Of a stretch of 64,000 nt of DNA, positions 1 to 10,208 are shown one piece after another (the first letter of the stretch is position 1; the number at the start of each line of letters is the position of its first letter). The position numbers and the translations under genes were made by a program. The notes below the pieces were generated by a model, which saw only the letters and a list, made by a program, of their open reading frames with translations, ran no database searches and was not told where the DNA came from. The stretch comes from Actinomadura luteofluorescens (GTDB lineage Bacteria > Actinomycetota > Actinomycetes > Streptosporangiales > Streptosporangiaceae), in the NCBI RefSeq assembly GCF_013409365.1, contig NZ_JACCBA010000001.1, positions 1,364,001 through 1,428,000 of the forward strand. The letters are read 5' to 3'.

Positions 1-2
1 TG

Positions 3-197
3 CAGACGAGCCTCGACCAGGCGCGGCGCGTCCCGGTCGAGCAGGCCAGGCTGGCGCCCCTGGACGACGAGCCGACCGTGGAGGAAGTGCGCAAGCTCTT
101 CGAGGTCATCGGAATCGACCTCGCGCAGGGCTATACCGACCGCGACGTCATCGAGATCATACGTAAGGCCCTGCGGGCCAAGGACCCCTACGAGTGA
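3..197 (+). CDS. C-terminal fragment of an unidentified protein
   Basis: The first 64 codons visible in this frame run without interruption to a TGA, so this is the 3' end of a gene that begins outside the window. The visible part is acidic and helical in character (for example TVEEVRKLFEVIGIDL followed by DVIEIIRKALR) and ends in KDPYE. No catalytic motif can be seen and I do not recognise the family. The next gene starts about 50 bases downstream on the same strand, so the two may be co-transcribed. That a gene is present is fairly secure; its function is unknown. Confidence 0.6.
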   Translation, partial: QTSLDQARRVPVEQARLAPLDDEPTVEEVRKLFEVIGIDLAQGYTDRDVIEIIRKALRAKDPYE

Positions 198-245
198 CGC
201 GCGGATGACGGTGCGGGGCGCGGGAGACGGGCCGGGGGGGCGACG

Positions 246-953
246 GTGACGGTGAAGGGTGAGGCCGCCGGAGTGAGGTACGAGGAGATCCGCGAGGAGA
301 TCCACGCCGGTACCGCGGCCCGGACGCTGCCGGAGCGGGTCGGGCGGATCCTCGGCGGGGTCCTGGACGACGCCGCGGCGGGCCGCTCCCGTGTTCCGGC
401 GGTGCGGCACCCGCTGGGCTTCCTGTGCCTTCCCCTGGAGCGCAGCGGTGACCTCGGGGTGTGCCTGCACATCTGGACTCCGGAGGTGCGTCCGGCACCG
501 TCCACCACGTCGACGGTCCACTGCCACAGCTGGGATCTGCTCAGCTTCGTCCTGTACGGGACGGTCCGGAACGTGCGGATGGACGTCAGTGAGGCGTCCG
601 CCACCGGGACGCAGCAGGTCTTCGAGGTCGTGAGCCAGGGCGACCTGGACGAGCTGAGGGCGACCGGGCGCGCCGTCCACTGCGCTCCCGCCAGGTCCAG
701 CACGCACCGGACCGGGGAGTCGTACACCCTGCCCGCCGGTGTCTTCCACAGCACGCTGATCGAGGACGGCCTGGACGCGGCCACGGTCGCTCTAGGCCGG
801 CAGACGCCGGGCGGGGGCGATCTGTCGCTCGGCCCTCTGGACGTTCCCAGCCACAGGGTGCGCCGCTCGCGTTCCGACCACGCCGACACGCTGCGGGCCT
901 TGCGCCGCTCCGCCCGCAGGATCGCCGCCGCCCACTGCTCGCCGCGCCGGTAG
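246..953 (+). CDS. Cupin-fold protein, possible metal-dependent dioxygenase-like
   Basis: A 235-residue soluble protein of unknown function with cupin signatures. Near residue 92 it has HCH in VHCHSWDLLSFVLYG, the HxH of cupin motif 1. Near residue 160 it has GESYTLPAGVFH, which fits the spacing G-x5-P-x-G-x2-H of cupin motif 2. These histidines could hold a metal ion. The usual motif 1 glutamate is not evident, so catalysis is uncertain. The start chosen is GTG at 246, with a run of G just upstream; GTG at 252 is an alternative. The phosphatase gene follows after 30 bases on the same strand, so a two-gene operon is likely. The C-terminus is rich in Arg and Ser. Confidence 0.6.
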   Translation: MTVKGEAAGVRYEEIREEIHAGTAARTLPERVGRILGGVLDDAAAGRSRVPAVRHPLGFLCLPLERSGDLGVCLHIWTPEVRPAPSTTSTVHCHSWDLLSFVLYGTVRNVRMDVSEASATGTQQVFEVVSQGDLDELRATGRAVHCAPARSSTHRTGESYTLPAGVFHSTLIEDGLDAATVALGRQTPGGGDLSLGPLDVPSHRVRRSRSDHADTLRALRRSARRIAAAHCSPRR

Positions 954-983
954 CCGGACGCCGGATCCCACTGGAGAGGCCCG

Positions 984-1868
984 ATGAGACCCACGCCCCC
1001 GTCAGCGGCCCTTCCGGTCGATCTTTCCAGGGCCCGCCGCGTGGCGGTGCAGGCGGCTGAGGCGGCGGGCGCGCTGCTGAGCGCCCGCGTGGACGGCCCC
1101 CTCGGGGTGCGTCCGAAGGGCGCGGGCGGGGACGTGGTGACCGAGCTGGACACCGCCGCCGAAGACCTGATCGTGGAGCGGCTGCGGGCCTCGTATCCGG
1201 GGCACCGGATCATCGCCGAGGAGTCCGGGATCCTCGACGGCGCGCCCGGCGAGGACATGGTCTGGCTCGTTGACCCGCTGGACGGCACCAACAACGTGGC
1301 GATCGGCATGCCGGTGTACGCGGTCGGGCTGGCGTTGTGCGCGCGCGCCGAGCCGGTCCTGGGCGTCGTGCACGACCCGGTGAGCGGCCGGACGTGGTCG
1401 GCGGTGCGCGGGCGGGGCGCCCTGGGCCCGGACGGGAGGCCCCTGACGCTGGCCGACCGCCCCAGGCCGGGACGGGAGAAGAACCCGCTCCTGGCATGGA
1501 CGCAGGGCCACCAGGTAGGTGCGGGCGATCCGGTGGCGTTCGCCATGCGCTCGGCCCTGGAACTGCGTTGCGCGCGGATGCTGCAACTGTGGGCGCCGCT
1601 GGTGGCGTGGACGATGCTGGCGCGGGGCGACATCGATGGCATCGTCGGCTATCTGCCCGAGATCGTGGACCTGCCCGCCGGGATGCTGGTGGCCGCCGAG
1701 GCCGGCGCGGAGCTGCGCCGCCTGGACGGGGCGCCGTACGAGCTGGGCATCGACCGCCCGCCGTCCGAGCTGGGCTTCGTCGCGGCGCGTCCGGAACTGC
1801 TCGACCGGCTCCTGGAGACCACGGCGAAGATCGACCCGCGGGACGGGCGCGCCCCCCTCGCCCGGTGA
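984..1868 (+). CDS. Inositol monophosphatase family protein
   Basis: A 294-residue member of the Mg-dependent inositol monophosphatase/FIG superfamily. The metal-site motifs appear in order: GDVVTELDTAAE (first Asp/Glu cluster), then the EES that supplies the catalytic Glu, then WLVDPLDGTNN (the DPLDG metal loop). The last motif, normally WDxAAG, is replaced by VDLPAGMLVAAEAG, which keeps the Asp and Gly but not the Trp. Substrate choice (inositol phosphate, histidinol phosphate, PAP or fructose bisphosphate) cannot be told from this. The ATG has a good upstream site, GGAGAGG, and lies 30 bases after the cupin gene. It ends 24 bases from the convergent permease gene. Confidence 0.85.
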   Translation: MRPTPPSAALPVDLSRARRVAVQAAEAAGALLSARVDGPLGVRPKGAGGDVVTELDTAAEDLIVERLRASYPGHRIIAEESGILDGAPGEDMVWLVDPLDGTNNVAIGMPVYAVGLALCARAEPVLGVVHDPVSGRTWSAVRGRGALGPDGRPLTLADRPRPGREKNPLLAWTQGHQVGAGDPVAFAMRSALELRCARMLQLWAPLVAWTMLARGDIDGIVGYLPEIVDLPAGMLVAAEAGAELRRLDGAPYELGIDRPPSELGFVAARPELLDRLLETTAKIDPRDGRAPLAR

Positions 1869-1892
1869 GCCCGTTCCCGGCCGGAGGCGGAC

Positions 1893-3128
1893 TCAGCCGG
1901 TCAGCAGGAGGGCTCCGACGGCGGCGGCCGAGCCCGCCACGGCCAGAGCCGAGCCCGCCAGGACGAACGTGCGCATCGGCACGCGCACGTCCCAGCGCCG
2001 GCACCACTCGAACCACAGCAGCGTGGCCAGCGACCCCCAGGGCGTGATGACGGGCCCCACGTTCGTCCCGATGAGCAGGGAGAGCAACTGGTCCTTGTTC
2101 GAGGCGGGCACGGCCGACTCCCCGGCCACGTAGGCGGGGAGGTTGTTGAGGACGTTCGACAGCCCCGCCCCCGAGAACGCCGCCCGCACCGCGCCTGCCG
2201 TACCGCCGTCGTCGCCGATCAGGGCGCGCATGGCGTCGTCCAGCCCGAACCGCTCCAGGGTGGGGACGACGAGGAACAGCCCGGTGACGAACACCATGAG
2301 CTGCCAGGGGATGAGCGCGGGGCGCAGCACAGACCGGTCGCGCACGGCGAAGGCGACCACGGCCACGACCGCGGCGGCCGTCGCTGCGACGCCCAGCTGG
2401 ATCCCGGTGTGCACTCCCGCGAGGATCGCCGCGATGAACAGCAGGCACGCGGCACCCGTGGCGGAGAACAGCACCCGGTCCTGGACGGGGACTGGGGCGG
2501 GCGGGTCGTAGGTCTCCTCGCCGCGCATCCGACGCCGCCAGTAGAACACCCAGAGCAGCACCATGGTCACGGCCAGGACCGCCAGTTGCGGCACCCACAT
2601 CCGCGCCGCGAACGCGCGGGTCTCCAGAGCCACACGGTCGGCGGCGAGCAGATTGGTCAGGTTGGAAACCGGGAGCAGAAGGCTCGCCGTGTTGGCCAGC
2701 CACACCGTCGTCATGGCCAGCGGGAGGGTCGCGATCCGCGCGCGCGCCGCCAACACCAGCATGACCGGGGTCAGCAGTACCGCGGTCGTGTCCAGATTGA
2801 GGAACACGGTGGTGAGCGACGCGAACGCCACGCACAGCAGGAACAGCGCGGCGTAGTTGCCGCGCCCGGCCTTGGCCATCCGCTGGGCGATCGCGTCGAA
2901 GACGCCCGCCTCCTTGGTCAGCTCCGCCAGGATGATGACGCTGAACAGGAAGAGCAGCAGAGGCGCGATCCGTCCGACGCTGGAGCGGGCCGTGTCGGCG
3001 GGCAGCAGGCCGGTGGCGACGAACACCAGACCGAGCACCAGGACGGCGATGCGGATCCAGTCGAGGGCGCCCAGGGAGGCGGCGGCACGGCGCAGGGCCT
3101 CGGTCGGAGGGGGCGGCACGCGCGTCAT
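1893..3128 (-). CDS. SLC13/ArsB-type anion permease
   Basis: A roughly 411-residue polytopic membrane protein with ten or more hydrophobic segments. The central LNLDTTAVLLTPVML and the C-terminal GTNVGPVITPWGSLATLLW are typical hairpin sequences of the ArsB/SLC13 ion transporter superfamily (anion or arsenite/divalent-anion transport). Start: ATG at 3128 has GGA a few bases upstream; ATG at 3146 is in frame and would add six residues. The frame stays open far upstream through the antisense strand of the TIR gene, but that extension is a shadow. It is divergent from the TIR/NACHT gene with only about 57 bases between starts, so the promoters must share that gap. No arsR-like gene is nearby, so arsenite is not specifically supported. 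Confidence 0.75.
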   Translation of the reverse strand: MTRVPPPPTEALRRAAASLGALDWIRIAVLVLGLVFVATGLLPADTARSSVGRIAPLLLFLFSVIILAELTKEAGVFDAIAQRMAKAGRGNYAALFLLCVAFASLTTVFLNLDTTAVLLTPVMLVLAARARIATLPLAMTTVWLANTASLLLPVSNLTNLLAADRVALETRAFAARMWVPQLAVLAVTMVLLWVFYWRRRMRGEETYDPPAPVPVQDRVLFSATGAACLLFIAAILAGVHTGIQLGVAATAAAVVAVVAFAVRDRSVLRPALIPWQLMVFVTGLFLVVPTLERFGLDDAMRALIGDDGGTAGAVRAAFSGAGLSNVLNNLPAYVAGESAVPASNKDQLLSLLIGTNVGPVITPWGSLATLLWFEWCRRWDVRVPMRTFVLAGSALAVAGSAAAVGALLLTG

Positions 3129-3185
3129 GATTCCACAGGCGGTCATGTCGCGGCGTCCGGCCGTACGCCGCGCGATACTGGCGCC

Positions 3186-6100
3186 ATGACAACCCCCGGC
3201 CACCCCCAGGAGCGTCCCACCGACTTCTTCATCAGCTACTCGCCGGCCGACGAGCGGTGGGCGTCCTGGATCGCCTGGCAGCTGGAGGCCGCCGGGCACC
3301 GCACGATGATGCAGGCGTGGGACTTCGTGCCCGGGACCAACTTCATCGACTACATGGACCGGGGCCTGTCGGAGGCCAAGGCCGTCGTGGCTGTGCTGTC
3401 GCGCAACTACCTGCGCTCGCGGTACGGGCGGCTGGAGTGGATGGCGGCGCTGCGGGCCGACCCGGACGACCCGGCGCGCAAGCTGGTCACGGTCCGCATC
3501 GAGGACTGCCCCATCGACGGCCTGCTCTCCACGATCACCTACGTGGACCTGGTGGGGGTGGACGACCCGGACGAGGCGCGGCGGCTGCTGATGCGGCGCA
3601 TCCAGGAGGCCCTCGCCGGCCACGCGCGCCCCCTCGAAGGTCCTGGCTTCCCCGGAGCGGGGCGCGACCGCCCCGGGCCGCTTCCTGGTGGCCGGGAACC
3701 GCTGATGGGGCGTCTGGAGGAGGCTGACGGGCCCGGAGGCGGGCGGCCCGGGCCGACCGGGGAGCGGCCCGCCCGGCGCGCGCCCGTCGCCGCGCCCGCG
3801 TTCCCGGCCTCGGACGCCGGGCAGGAGCCGCGCGATCACCTGACCGTCCTGCACGTCTCCGGCCCCCGGTTCGGCCGGACGCTGGCCGAGCCCGGCGAGC
3901 CGACGACCGCGACCGAGCTGCAGGACCGGATCTGGAGCGATGTGACCCGGCTGGCCGACTCCGGCGTGCCGCGGCCCGACCTCCTCGTCGTCACCGGCGA
4001 CATCACCCACTCGGGCAGCCGCAAGGAGTTCGCCGAGGCGCTGTCGTTCCTGACGAGCCTGCGCGCGCTGCTGGGCCTGGAGGCGCAGCGCGTCGTGCTG
4101 GTGCCGGGCACCCACGACGTCACCCGCGCGGCCTGCCAGGCGTACTTCTCCAGCTGCGAGGCCGACGACATCGAGCCCCAGCCGCCGTACTGGCCCAAGT
4201 GGCGGCACTACGCGGGGCTGTTCAAGGAGTTCTACCAGGGCATCGACGCGCTCATCTTCGACAGCGCCCAGCCGTGGACGCTGTTCCCCGTCCCCGACCT
4301 GAAGGTCGTGGTGGCCGGGCTCAACTCGACGCTGCCGCAGACCCACCGCGAGGAGGACCGCTACGGGCGCGTCGGCCAGGCGCAGGCCGCCTGGTTCAAC
4401 CAGCGGCTGCGGCACTTCGAGGACGAGGGCTGGCTGCGGCTCGGCGCCATCGGGCACACGCCCATCGCGGGCGAGCCCGGCGCGCTGCGCGACCCCGAGA
4501 CGGTGGAGGCGCTCCTCGCCGCCCACATCAACCTGTTCTTCCAGGGGACGGAGTCGGAGTACGGCGCCGTCCCCGTGCTGGCCAGTGGCGACGTCCCGTC
4601 CGTCCCGGCGCTGGGGCCCGGCCGGCACCAGCTCGTCGTCGTGCGCGCGGACGGGCTGGAGCGCTGGATCCCCGAGGACGCCGCGCGGCGCGGCCCGGAA
4701 CGCCTCGAACGGTCCTGGACGGCCGTGGGCGGAACGTTCCCGCCGCCCCTGGCGCAGACCCCTCCGGCCCCTCCCGCCCCGGAACTCGGCCCCGGCGGGG
4801 ACGGCACCGCCGACCCCGTCCCCGACCCCACGGGGCGCCTGCTCGACCGCCTGACGGAGGCGTGCGAGACGCGGTTCGAGCGCGCCACCATCCGGCGCGT
4901 CGTCCCGCCCGCGCGCGAGGACGGCCGCTCCGACCCGCCGCACCTGCTTCTCACCCACCTGGAGGACGGCTTCGTCCGCCAGTACCGCATCGGCGCCCAC
5001 GTGGGGCAGGTGACCGCGGCGGACGTGGACGCGTTCGTGCGGCACGTCCACGCCGACGGCACCGACCACGGCTCGGAACTGGTGTACCTGGGTCCGGCCC
5101 CGGCACGGTCCCTGCGCGAAGACGCGCTGCGCCGGGGCATCCGGGTACGCAGCCTCACCGAGTTCCAGGGCCTGGTCGACCTGTCGGAGTACGTGGTCGC
5201 CCAGACGGGGCGGCTCTCCGCTGGCGGGCTCTACCCGCCGTCCCTGTACGTCCCGCAGCGCTACCGGGAGCTCGACCGGTTCCTCCCGGAGGGCGGCCCG
5301 GACGACGAGCGCCGGGCGGGGGCGGACGTCCACGACGACGTGGTCGGCGAGATGCTGCGGCTGTTGGCCGCCGACCACGGGCGGTTCCTGCTGCTGCTCG
5401 GCGACTTCGGGCGCGGCAAGACCTTCGCCCTGCGGGAACTGGCCCGCCGCATCCCGCAGGAGCTGCCGCACGTCGTCCCGATCCTCATCGAGCTGCGGGC
5501 GCTCGACAAGGCGCACTCGGTGGACGGCCTCGTCGCCGCGCACCTCGCCAACCACGGCGAGGAGCTCATCGACCTCAAGGCGTTCCACTACATGCTCCGC
5601 CAGGGCCGCATCGTCCTGCTCTTCGACGGCTTCGACGAGCTGGTGACGCGGATGACCTACGACCGGGCCGCCGACCACCTCGACACCCTGCTCCAGGCCG
5701 CCCAGGACAAGGCGAAGATCGTCGTGGCGAGCCGGACGCAGCACTTCAAGTCGCAGGCCCAGGTGCTGACCGCCCTCGGCGAGAAGGTCGGCGTGCTGCC
5801 GCACCGCCGCGTCCTCTCCCTGGAGGAGTTCACTCCCCCGCAGGTCCGCTCCTACCTGGTGAACCGGTACGGCGACGAGGGCGCGGCCGAGGACCGGCTG
5901 AGCCTGCTGGCGGGCATCGAGGAGCTGCTGGCGCTGACGTCCAACCCGCGGATGCTGTCGTTCATCGCCGACCTCCCCGAGGACCGGCTGCGCGCGGTCG
6001 CGCAGGCGCGCCGCGCCGTCAGCCCCGCCGACCTCTACCAGGAGATCCTGTCGTCCTGGCTCGCGTACGAGGCCGAGCGCGTCGGCGGCGCGGGCGGCCC

Positions 6101-9044
6101 GTCCGGCCTGGGCACCGACGACATGTGGCAGGCCGTGGGCACCCTCGCGCTACGCCTGTGGGAGGGCAACGAGCAGTTCCTGCGGCTCGCCGAGCTCGCC
6201 GACGTCTCCGACGCCCTCACCGGGCTCGCCGGGGGGCGGATGTCGCCGCACCAGGTGACCCACGCCGTCGGCGCCGGGAGCCTGCTCGTGCGCACGCCCG
6301 AGGGCCTGTTCGGCTTCATCCACACGTCCGTCATGGAATGGCTCGTCGCCCGGCACATCGCCGACGAGTTCGCCAAGGGCGAGGCACCGGCCGCCCTCGG
6401 CCGCCGTGCCCTGACCCAGCTCGCCGTCGACTTCCTGTGCGACCTCGCCGACACGCGCGCCTGCCAGGAGTGGACGGCCGGGGTGCTCGCCGACCCCGAG
6501 GCCGACGACATCGCCCGCGCCAACGCGATCCGCATCACGACGCGGCTGCGCACCCCCGCGCACACCGATCTGCGCGGCGCCCGCCTGCAGGGCGAGGACC
6601 TCTCCTACCGCGACCTCCAGGAGGTCGACCTCACCGGCGCCGACCTCACCGACGCCCAGCTCGTCGGCGCGAACCTCTCGCGCGCCGTCCTGCGGGACGC
6701 CTCGCTCGCCGGGGCCCGACTGGACGAGGCCACCCTGACCGGCGCCGACCTGCGCGGCGCCGACCTGTCCCGGGCCCGCCTCGCCCGCGCCGACCTGCGG
6801 GACGTCGCCGTGGAGGGCAGCCGCTGGACCCGCGCCGCCCTCGTCGACGCCGCCCTCCCCGACCACCTCGCGGCCGCCCCCGAACTGCGCGAGGCCGCCA
6901 TCGCGCCGGGCCGCCCGATCGACATCCAGGTCGCGCCGGCCGCGGTGGGCGTCCCCTACGGCTTCCACTTCCAGACCAGCCGCCTCCCCCAGCCGCTCGC
7001 CTACAGCCCCGGAGGCTCCGTCCTGGCCGTCGGCAGCGAGGACGGCGGCGTCCTCATCTGCGACGCCGTGACGGGCACACCGCTGCGCAACCTCCAGGGC
7101 CACACCGACCGCGCCTACGCGGTCGCCTTCGACCGCGCCGGCGGCCTCCTGGCGAGCGGATCCGCCGACGGCTCCGTCCGGCTGTGGGACCTCGCCACCG
7201 GCCACACCACGCACACCTTCGCCGTCCACCCCGACGGCGTGTGGCCCCTGGTCGTCGGGGGACGCTCCCCGGCGGGCGACGACCTCGTCGCCGCCGGCGC
7301 CGCCGACGGGACCATCCGCGTGTGGGACACCGTGTCCGGCCTGCTCCTGCACGAGCTGCCCGGGCACACCGCCCCCGTCTACACCGCCGTGTTCGACCCC
7401 GCCGGCTCGCTCATGGTCACCGGCGACGCGGGCGGCACCCTGCGCGTCTGGGACCTCGCCACCGGCGCGCTGCGCCGCGAGCTGGCCGGCCACCACGGCG
7501 CGGTGTTCCGCGCCGTGTTCCACCCGGACGGCTCCCTGCTCGCCGCCGGGGACGAGGCGGGCGTCGTCCGGCTCTGGGACATCCGCACCGGCGAGATCCG
7601 CCAGGAGCTCCTCGGCCACACCGGCCGCGTCTACGCCATCGCGTTCCACCCCGACGGCGACCTCCTGGTCACCGGCGACACCGACGGGACCGTCCGCATC
7701 TGGGAGGACGGCCGGCAGCGCGGCGTCCTCACCGGCCACGGCGGCGGCATCTACCAGGCGGGCTTCAGCCCGGACGGGGGCCGGCTCGCCACCGCCGACA
7801 GCGCCGGGTCCGTCCGCCTGTGGGACCCGCGCACCGGCCGGCAGCGCCTCGAACTGGCCGGGCACCGCGGCGCCGTGTGGCCGTTCGCGTTCCGCCCGGA
7901 CGGCGCCCAGCTCGCCACCAGCAGCAACGACGGCACGGCCCGGCTCTGGGACGCCGAGACCGGGCAGTGCCGCGTCGTGCTGCGCGGCCACGGCCGCCGC
8001 GTCACCGGCGTGGCGTTCAGCCCGGACGGCGGCCTGCTCGCCTCCAGCGGCAACGACGGCCTCGTCCGGCTCTGGGACCCGCGCTCCGGACGGATGATCC
8101 GCGAGCTGCGCGGTGTCGCCGACAACCTGACCTCCGCCGCGTTCAACACCCGCGACTCCCAGCTCGCCACCGCCACCAACGACGGCGGCGTCCACCTGTG
8201 GCAGGCCGGGACGGGCACGTTCGAACGCGAGCTGAACGTCGAGACCGACCACGTCTGGGCGCAGGCGTTCGCGCCGTCCGGGGACGTCCTCGCCACCGCC
8301 AACGACGACGACTCCGTCCGGCTCTGGTACTGGACGACCGGCCGCGAGACCGTCAACCTCGCCGACCACAGGGGCCGCGTCCGCTCCATCGACTTCCAGC
8401 CCGGCGGCGCCCTGGTCGCCACCGGCTGCGACGACGGCGTCGTCCGCCTCTGGAGCCCCCGCACGGGCGAACTCACCGCAGCCCTGCGCGGTCACGGCGA
8501 CCGCGTCTACCAGGTGTCCTTCTCGCCGTCAGGGGAGAAGCTCGCCAGCGCCAGCAACGACGGGACCGTCCGCCTCTGGGACCCGTCCACCGGCGACCTC
8601 CTGCACACCCTCACCGAGCACGGCGGGCGCTTGTGGACGACCGCGTTCCACCCGTCCGGAGCGATGCTCGCCAGCGCGGGCGACGACATGGTCGTGCGCC
8701 TCTGGAACCCGTCCAACGGGCGGCTCCTGCACACCCTCACCGGCCACACCCGCCGCGTCTGGTCCGCGGCGTTCAGCCCGGACGGCTCCCTGCTCGCCAC
8801 CGCGGGCGACGACGGCGCCATCATCCTGTGGGACGTCACCAACCGCGCCGCCCCCGCGCGCCGCGCCACCCTCCTCGGCCTCGCCGAGGGCTGGGCCGCC
8901 CTGGCCCCCGACGGCCGCTACAAGTGGGAGGGCAACGCCACCGCCGAGTTCTGGTACGCCGTGGGCATGTGCCGCTTCGAGCCGGGAGAACTGGACGCCT
9001 ACCTCCCCGAAGTCCACCGCCTCCCCCTCGACGCCCCGTTCTAG
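3186..9044 (+). CDS. TIR - pseudo-metallophosphoesterase - NACHT - pentapeptide - WD40 receptor
   Basis: A 1952-residue multidomain protein. Residues 12-145: TIR domain ([16 protein letters not shown]), with E84 in RLEW at the usual NADase glutamate. Residues 150-217: Pro/Gly/Arg-rich linker. Residues 218-500: calcineurin-like phosphoesterase fold whose metal motifs are largely lost (SGPRFG, VTGDIT, PGTHDV, QGTESE). Residues 550-680: alpha/beta segment of unclear fold, perhaps a degenerate nuclease. Residues 683-1110: NACHT NTPase with Walker A GDFGRGKT (739-746) and Walker B LLFDGFDE (D814, D817, E818), then a helical/winged-helix part. Residues 1128-1227: pentapeptide repeats A(D/N)L. Residues 1269-1893: about 15 WD40 repeats, then a conserved-looking tail. 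STAND receptors of this kind keep the NTPase off until the WD40 sensor binds a ligand; the TIR would then cut NAD. No strong ribosome site is seen. It stands alone and its stop overlaps that of coaE. Confidence 0.9.
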   Translation: MTTPGHPQERPTDFFISYSPADERWASWIAWQLEAAGHRTMMQAWDFVPGTNFIDYMDRGLSEAKAVVAVLSRNYLRSRYGRLEWMAALRADPDDPARKLVTVRIEDCPIDGLLSTITYVDLVGVDDPDEARRLLMRRIQEALAGHARPLEGPGFPGAGRDRPGPLPGGREPLMGRLEEADGPGGGRPGPTGERPARRAPVAAPAFPASDAGQEPRDHLTVLHVSGPRFGRTLAEPGEPTTATELQDRIWSDVTRLADSGVPRPDLLVVTGDITHSGSRKEFAEALSFLTSLRALLGLEAQRVVLVPGTHDVTRAACQAYFSSCEADDIEPQPPYWPKWRHYAGLFKEFYQGIDALIFDSAQPWTLFPVPDLKVVVAGLNSTLPQTHREEDRYGRVGQAQAAWFNQRLRHFEDEGWLRLGAIGHTPIAGEPGALRDPETVEALLAAHINLFFQGTESEYGAVPVLASGDVPSVPALGPGRHQLVVVRADGLERWIPEDAARRGPERLERSWTAVGGTFPPPLAQTPPAPPAPELGPGGDGTADPVPDPTGRLLDRLTEACETRFERATIRRVVPPAREDGRSDPPHLLLTHLEDGFVRQYRIGAHVGQVTAADVDAFVRHVHADGTDHGSELVYLGPAPARSLREDALRRGIRVRSLTEFQGLVDLSEYVVAQTGRLSAGGLYPPSLYVPQRYRELDRFLPEGGPDDERRAGADVHDDVVGEMLRLLAADHGRFLLLLGDFGRGKTFALRELARRIPQELPHVVPILIELRALDKAHSVDGLVAAHLANHGEELIDLKAFHYMLRQGRIVLLFDGFDELVTRMTYDRAADHLDTLLQAAQDKAKIVVASRTQHFKSQAQVLTALGEKVGVLPHRRVLSLEEFTPPQVRSYLVNRYGDEGAAEDRLSLLAGIEELLALTSNPRMLSFIADLPEDRLRAVAQARRAVSPADLYQEILSSWLAYEAERVGGAGGPSGLGTDDMWQAVGTLALRLWEGNEQFLRLAELADVSDALTGLAGGRMSPHQVTHAVGAGSLLVRTPEGLFGFIHTSVMEWLVARHIADEFAKGEAPAALGRRALTQLAVDFLCDLADTRACQEWTAGVLADPEADDIARANAIRITTRLRTPAHTDLRGARLQGEDLSYRDLQEVDLTGADLTDAQLVGANLSRAVLRDASLAGARLDEATLTGADLRGADLSRARLARADLRDVAVEGSRWTRAALVDAALPDHLAAAPELREAAIAPGRPIDIQVAPAAVGVPYGFHFQTSRLPQPLAYSPGGSVLAVGSEDGGVLICDAVTGTPLRNLQGHTDRAYAVAFDRAGGLLASGSADGSVRLWDLATGHTTHTFAVHPDGVWPLVVGGRSPAGDDLVAAGAADGTIRVWDTVSGLLLHELPGHTAPVYTAVFDPAGSLMVTGDAGGTLRVWDLATGALRRELAGHHGAVFRAVFHPDGSLLAAGDEAGVVRLWDIRTGEIRQELLGHTGRVYAIAFHPDGDLLVTGDTDGTVRIWEDGRQRGVLTGHGGGIYQAGFSPDGGRLATADSAGSVRLWDPRTGRQRLELAGHRGAVWPFAFRPDGAQLATSSNDGTARLWDAETGQCRVVLRGHGRRVTGVAFSPDGGLLASSGNDGLVRLWDPRSGRMIRELRGVADNLTSAAFNTRDSQLATATNDGGVHLWQAGTGTFERELNVETDHVWAQAFAPSGDVLATANDDDSVRLWYWTTGRETVNLADHRGRVRSIDFQPGGALVATGCDDGVVRLWSPRTGELTAALRGHGDRVYQVSFSPSGEKLASASNDGTVRLWDPSTGDLLHTLTEHGGRLWTTAFHPSGAMLASAGDDMVVRLWNPSNGRLLHTLTGHTRRVWSAAFSPDGSLLATAGDDGAIILWDVTNRAAPARRATLLGLAEGWAALAPDGRYKWEGNATAEFWYAVGMCRFEPGELDAYLPEVHRLPLDAPF

Positions 9045-9640
9045 CGTGCGGTGCGCTGGGCGAGGGTGGTCCAGAGGGTGTCGATCTGGGTCTTGAGGTC
9101 GGCGAGGGTGCCGGAGTTGTCGATGACGTGGGTGGCGACGGCGCGGCGGTCGGCGCGGGACGCCTGGTTGGACATGCGGGCGCGGGCGTCCTCCTCGGTC
9201 ATGCCGCGGCGGGCGACGAGGCGGTCCAGCTGCACCTCCTCGGGCGCGTCCACGACGACGACCTCGTCGTACATGCCGGCCAGGCCGTTCTCCGCCAGGA
9301 GGGGGACGTCGTAGACGACGACCGCGTCCGCGGGGGCGGCGTCCATCAGCTCCTGCATCCGCTCCCCCACCAGCGGGTGGACGATCGCGTTCAGGGCGGC
9401 GAGCCGGTCCGGGTCGGTGAACACGATGCGGCCGACCTTCTCCCGGTCGAGGGCGCCGGACGGCAGCAGGACGTCCTCGCCGAACTCCGCCACTACGGCG
9501 GCCAGGCCCGGGGTGCCCGGCTCGACCACCTCGCGGGCGATCCTGTCGGCGTCGATGACGACCGCGCCGTGCTCGCGCAGCCGCTTCGACACCTCGCTCT
9601 TGCCGGAGCCGATCCCGCCGGTGAGTCCCACTTTCAGCAC
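9041..9640 (-). CDS. coaE: Dephospho-CoA kinase
   Basis: Phosphorylates the ribose 3'-OH of dephospho-CoA in the last step of coenzyme A synthesis, in the cytoplasm. The protein opens with [20 protein letters not shown], whose GGIGSGKS is the P-loop, followed by [10 protein letters not shown], the substrate-binding DAD motif of CoaE, and an R-rich lid segment. The length of 199 residues is normal. GTG at 9640 is preferred because AGGG lies 8 bases upstream and homologues begin with [11 protein letters not shown] at 9649 would add three residues. In actinomycetes coaE usually lies just past rpsA, as here, with two genes between. Its TAG stop is in the same CTAG tetranucleotide as the stop of the TIR gene. 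Confidence 0.93.
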   Translation of the reverse strand: MLKVGLTGGIGSGKSEVSKRLREHGAVVIDADRIAREVVEPGTPGLAAVVAEFGEDVLLPSGALDREKVGRIVFTDPDRLAALNAIVHPLVGERMQELMDAAPADAVVVYDVPLLAENGLAGMYDEVVVVDAPEEVQLDRLVARRGMTEEDARARMSNQASRADRRAVATHVIDNSGTLADLKTQIDTLWTTLAQRTAR

Positions 9641-9682
9641 GGGACACACCCTAGCGGCGCGGCCGCTGAGGGCTTCGGGCGG

Positions 9683-10174
9683 CTAGGGGGTCCCGGCGGG
9701 GACGACGGCCTTGCGCATGTGCACGAGGGTGAGGTGCGCGGCGACGCGCTCCCGGTGCGTCTCGGAGTAGCCGAGCCCCCGGTACAGGCGCAGGTTCGCC
9801 TCGCTCAGGTGGCCGGTGAACAGCACGCACGCGTCGACGCGCCCGGCGATCTCGCTCTCCAGCTCCGTCATCAGGCGCCGCCCGATGCCCCGGCCCTGCA
9901 GGTCGGGGACGACGACGAGCCGCCCGACCAGGCACGTCCGATCGCTGAACTGGGCGCGGACGGCGCCGACGAGGCGGCCGTCCATGACCGCCTTCAACGC
10001 CACGGCGTCGCCGGACAGCACCCTGCGCAGCTGCTCGATCGACTCCACCAGTGGGGGGATGAACGGGTCGCCGTACAGCTGGGCCTCCGACACGTAGGCG
10101 GCCCGCTGGACGGTCATCATCTCCCCCGCGTCCCCGGGGGCCGCCCGCTCGATCGCGACCGTCTCGGCGCTCAT
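9683..10174 (-). CDS. GNAT family N-acetyltransferase
   Basis: A 163-residue acetyltransferase of the GNAT fold. The acetyl-CoA pyrophosphate loop is seen as VVPDLQGRGIGRRLMTELE, and the C-terminal LRLYRGLGYSETHRE matches GNAT motif B. The acceptor substrate cannot be predicted. ATG at 10174 is preferred: AGGG sits about 7 bases before it, whereas the alternative GTG at 10180 would be too close to that site. It lies 34 bases downstream of the membrane phosphodiesterase gene on the same strand and 42 bases upstream of coaE, so the three may be one transcript. Confidence 0.85.
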   Translation of the reverse strand: MSAETVAIERAAPGDAGEMMTVQRAAYVSEAQLYGDPFIPPLVESIEQLRRVLSGDAVALKAVMDGRLVGAVRAQFSDRTCLVGRLVVVPDLQGRGIGRRLMTELESEIAGRVDACVLFTGHLSEANLRLYRGLGYSETHRERVAAHLTLVHMRKAVVPAGTP

Positions 10175-10208
10175 GCGCACGACCCTAGCGGGCGCCCCCG
10201 GCGGCCGC

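Noticed and set aside
3129..5804. In-frame N-terminal extension of the anion permease to 1303 residues
   Set aside because: It runs antisense through the TIR/NACHT gene and has no membrane or domain character; the permease starts near 3128-3146.
1893..9044. Arsenic-resistance operon or multi-gene defence operon around the TIR gene
   Set aside because: No arsR or arsC, no nuclease, methylase or second defence gene is adjacent; the permease is divergent and coaE is a housekeeping gene.
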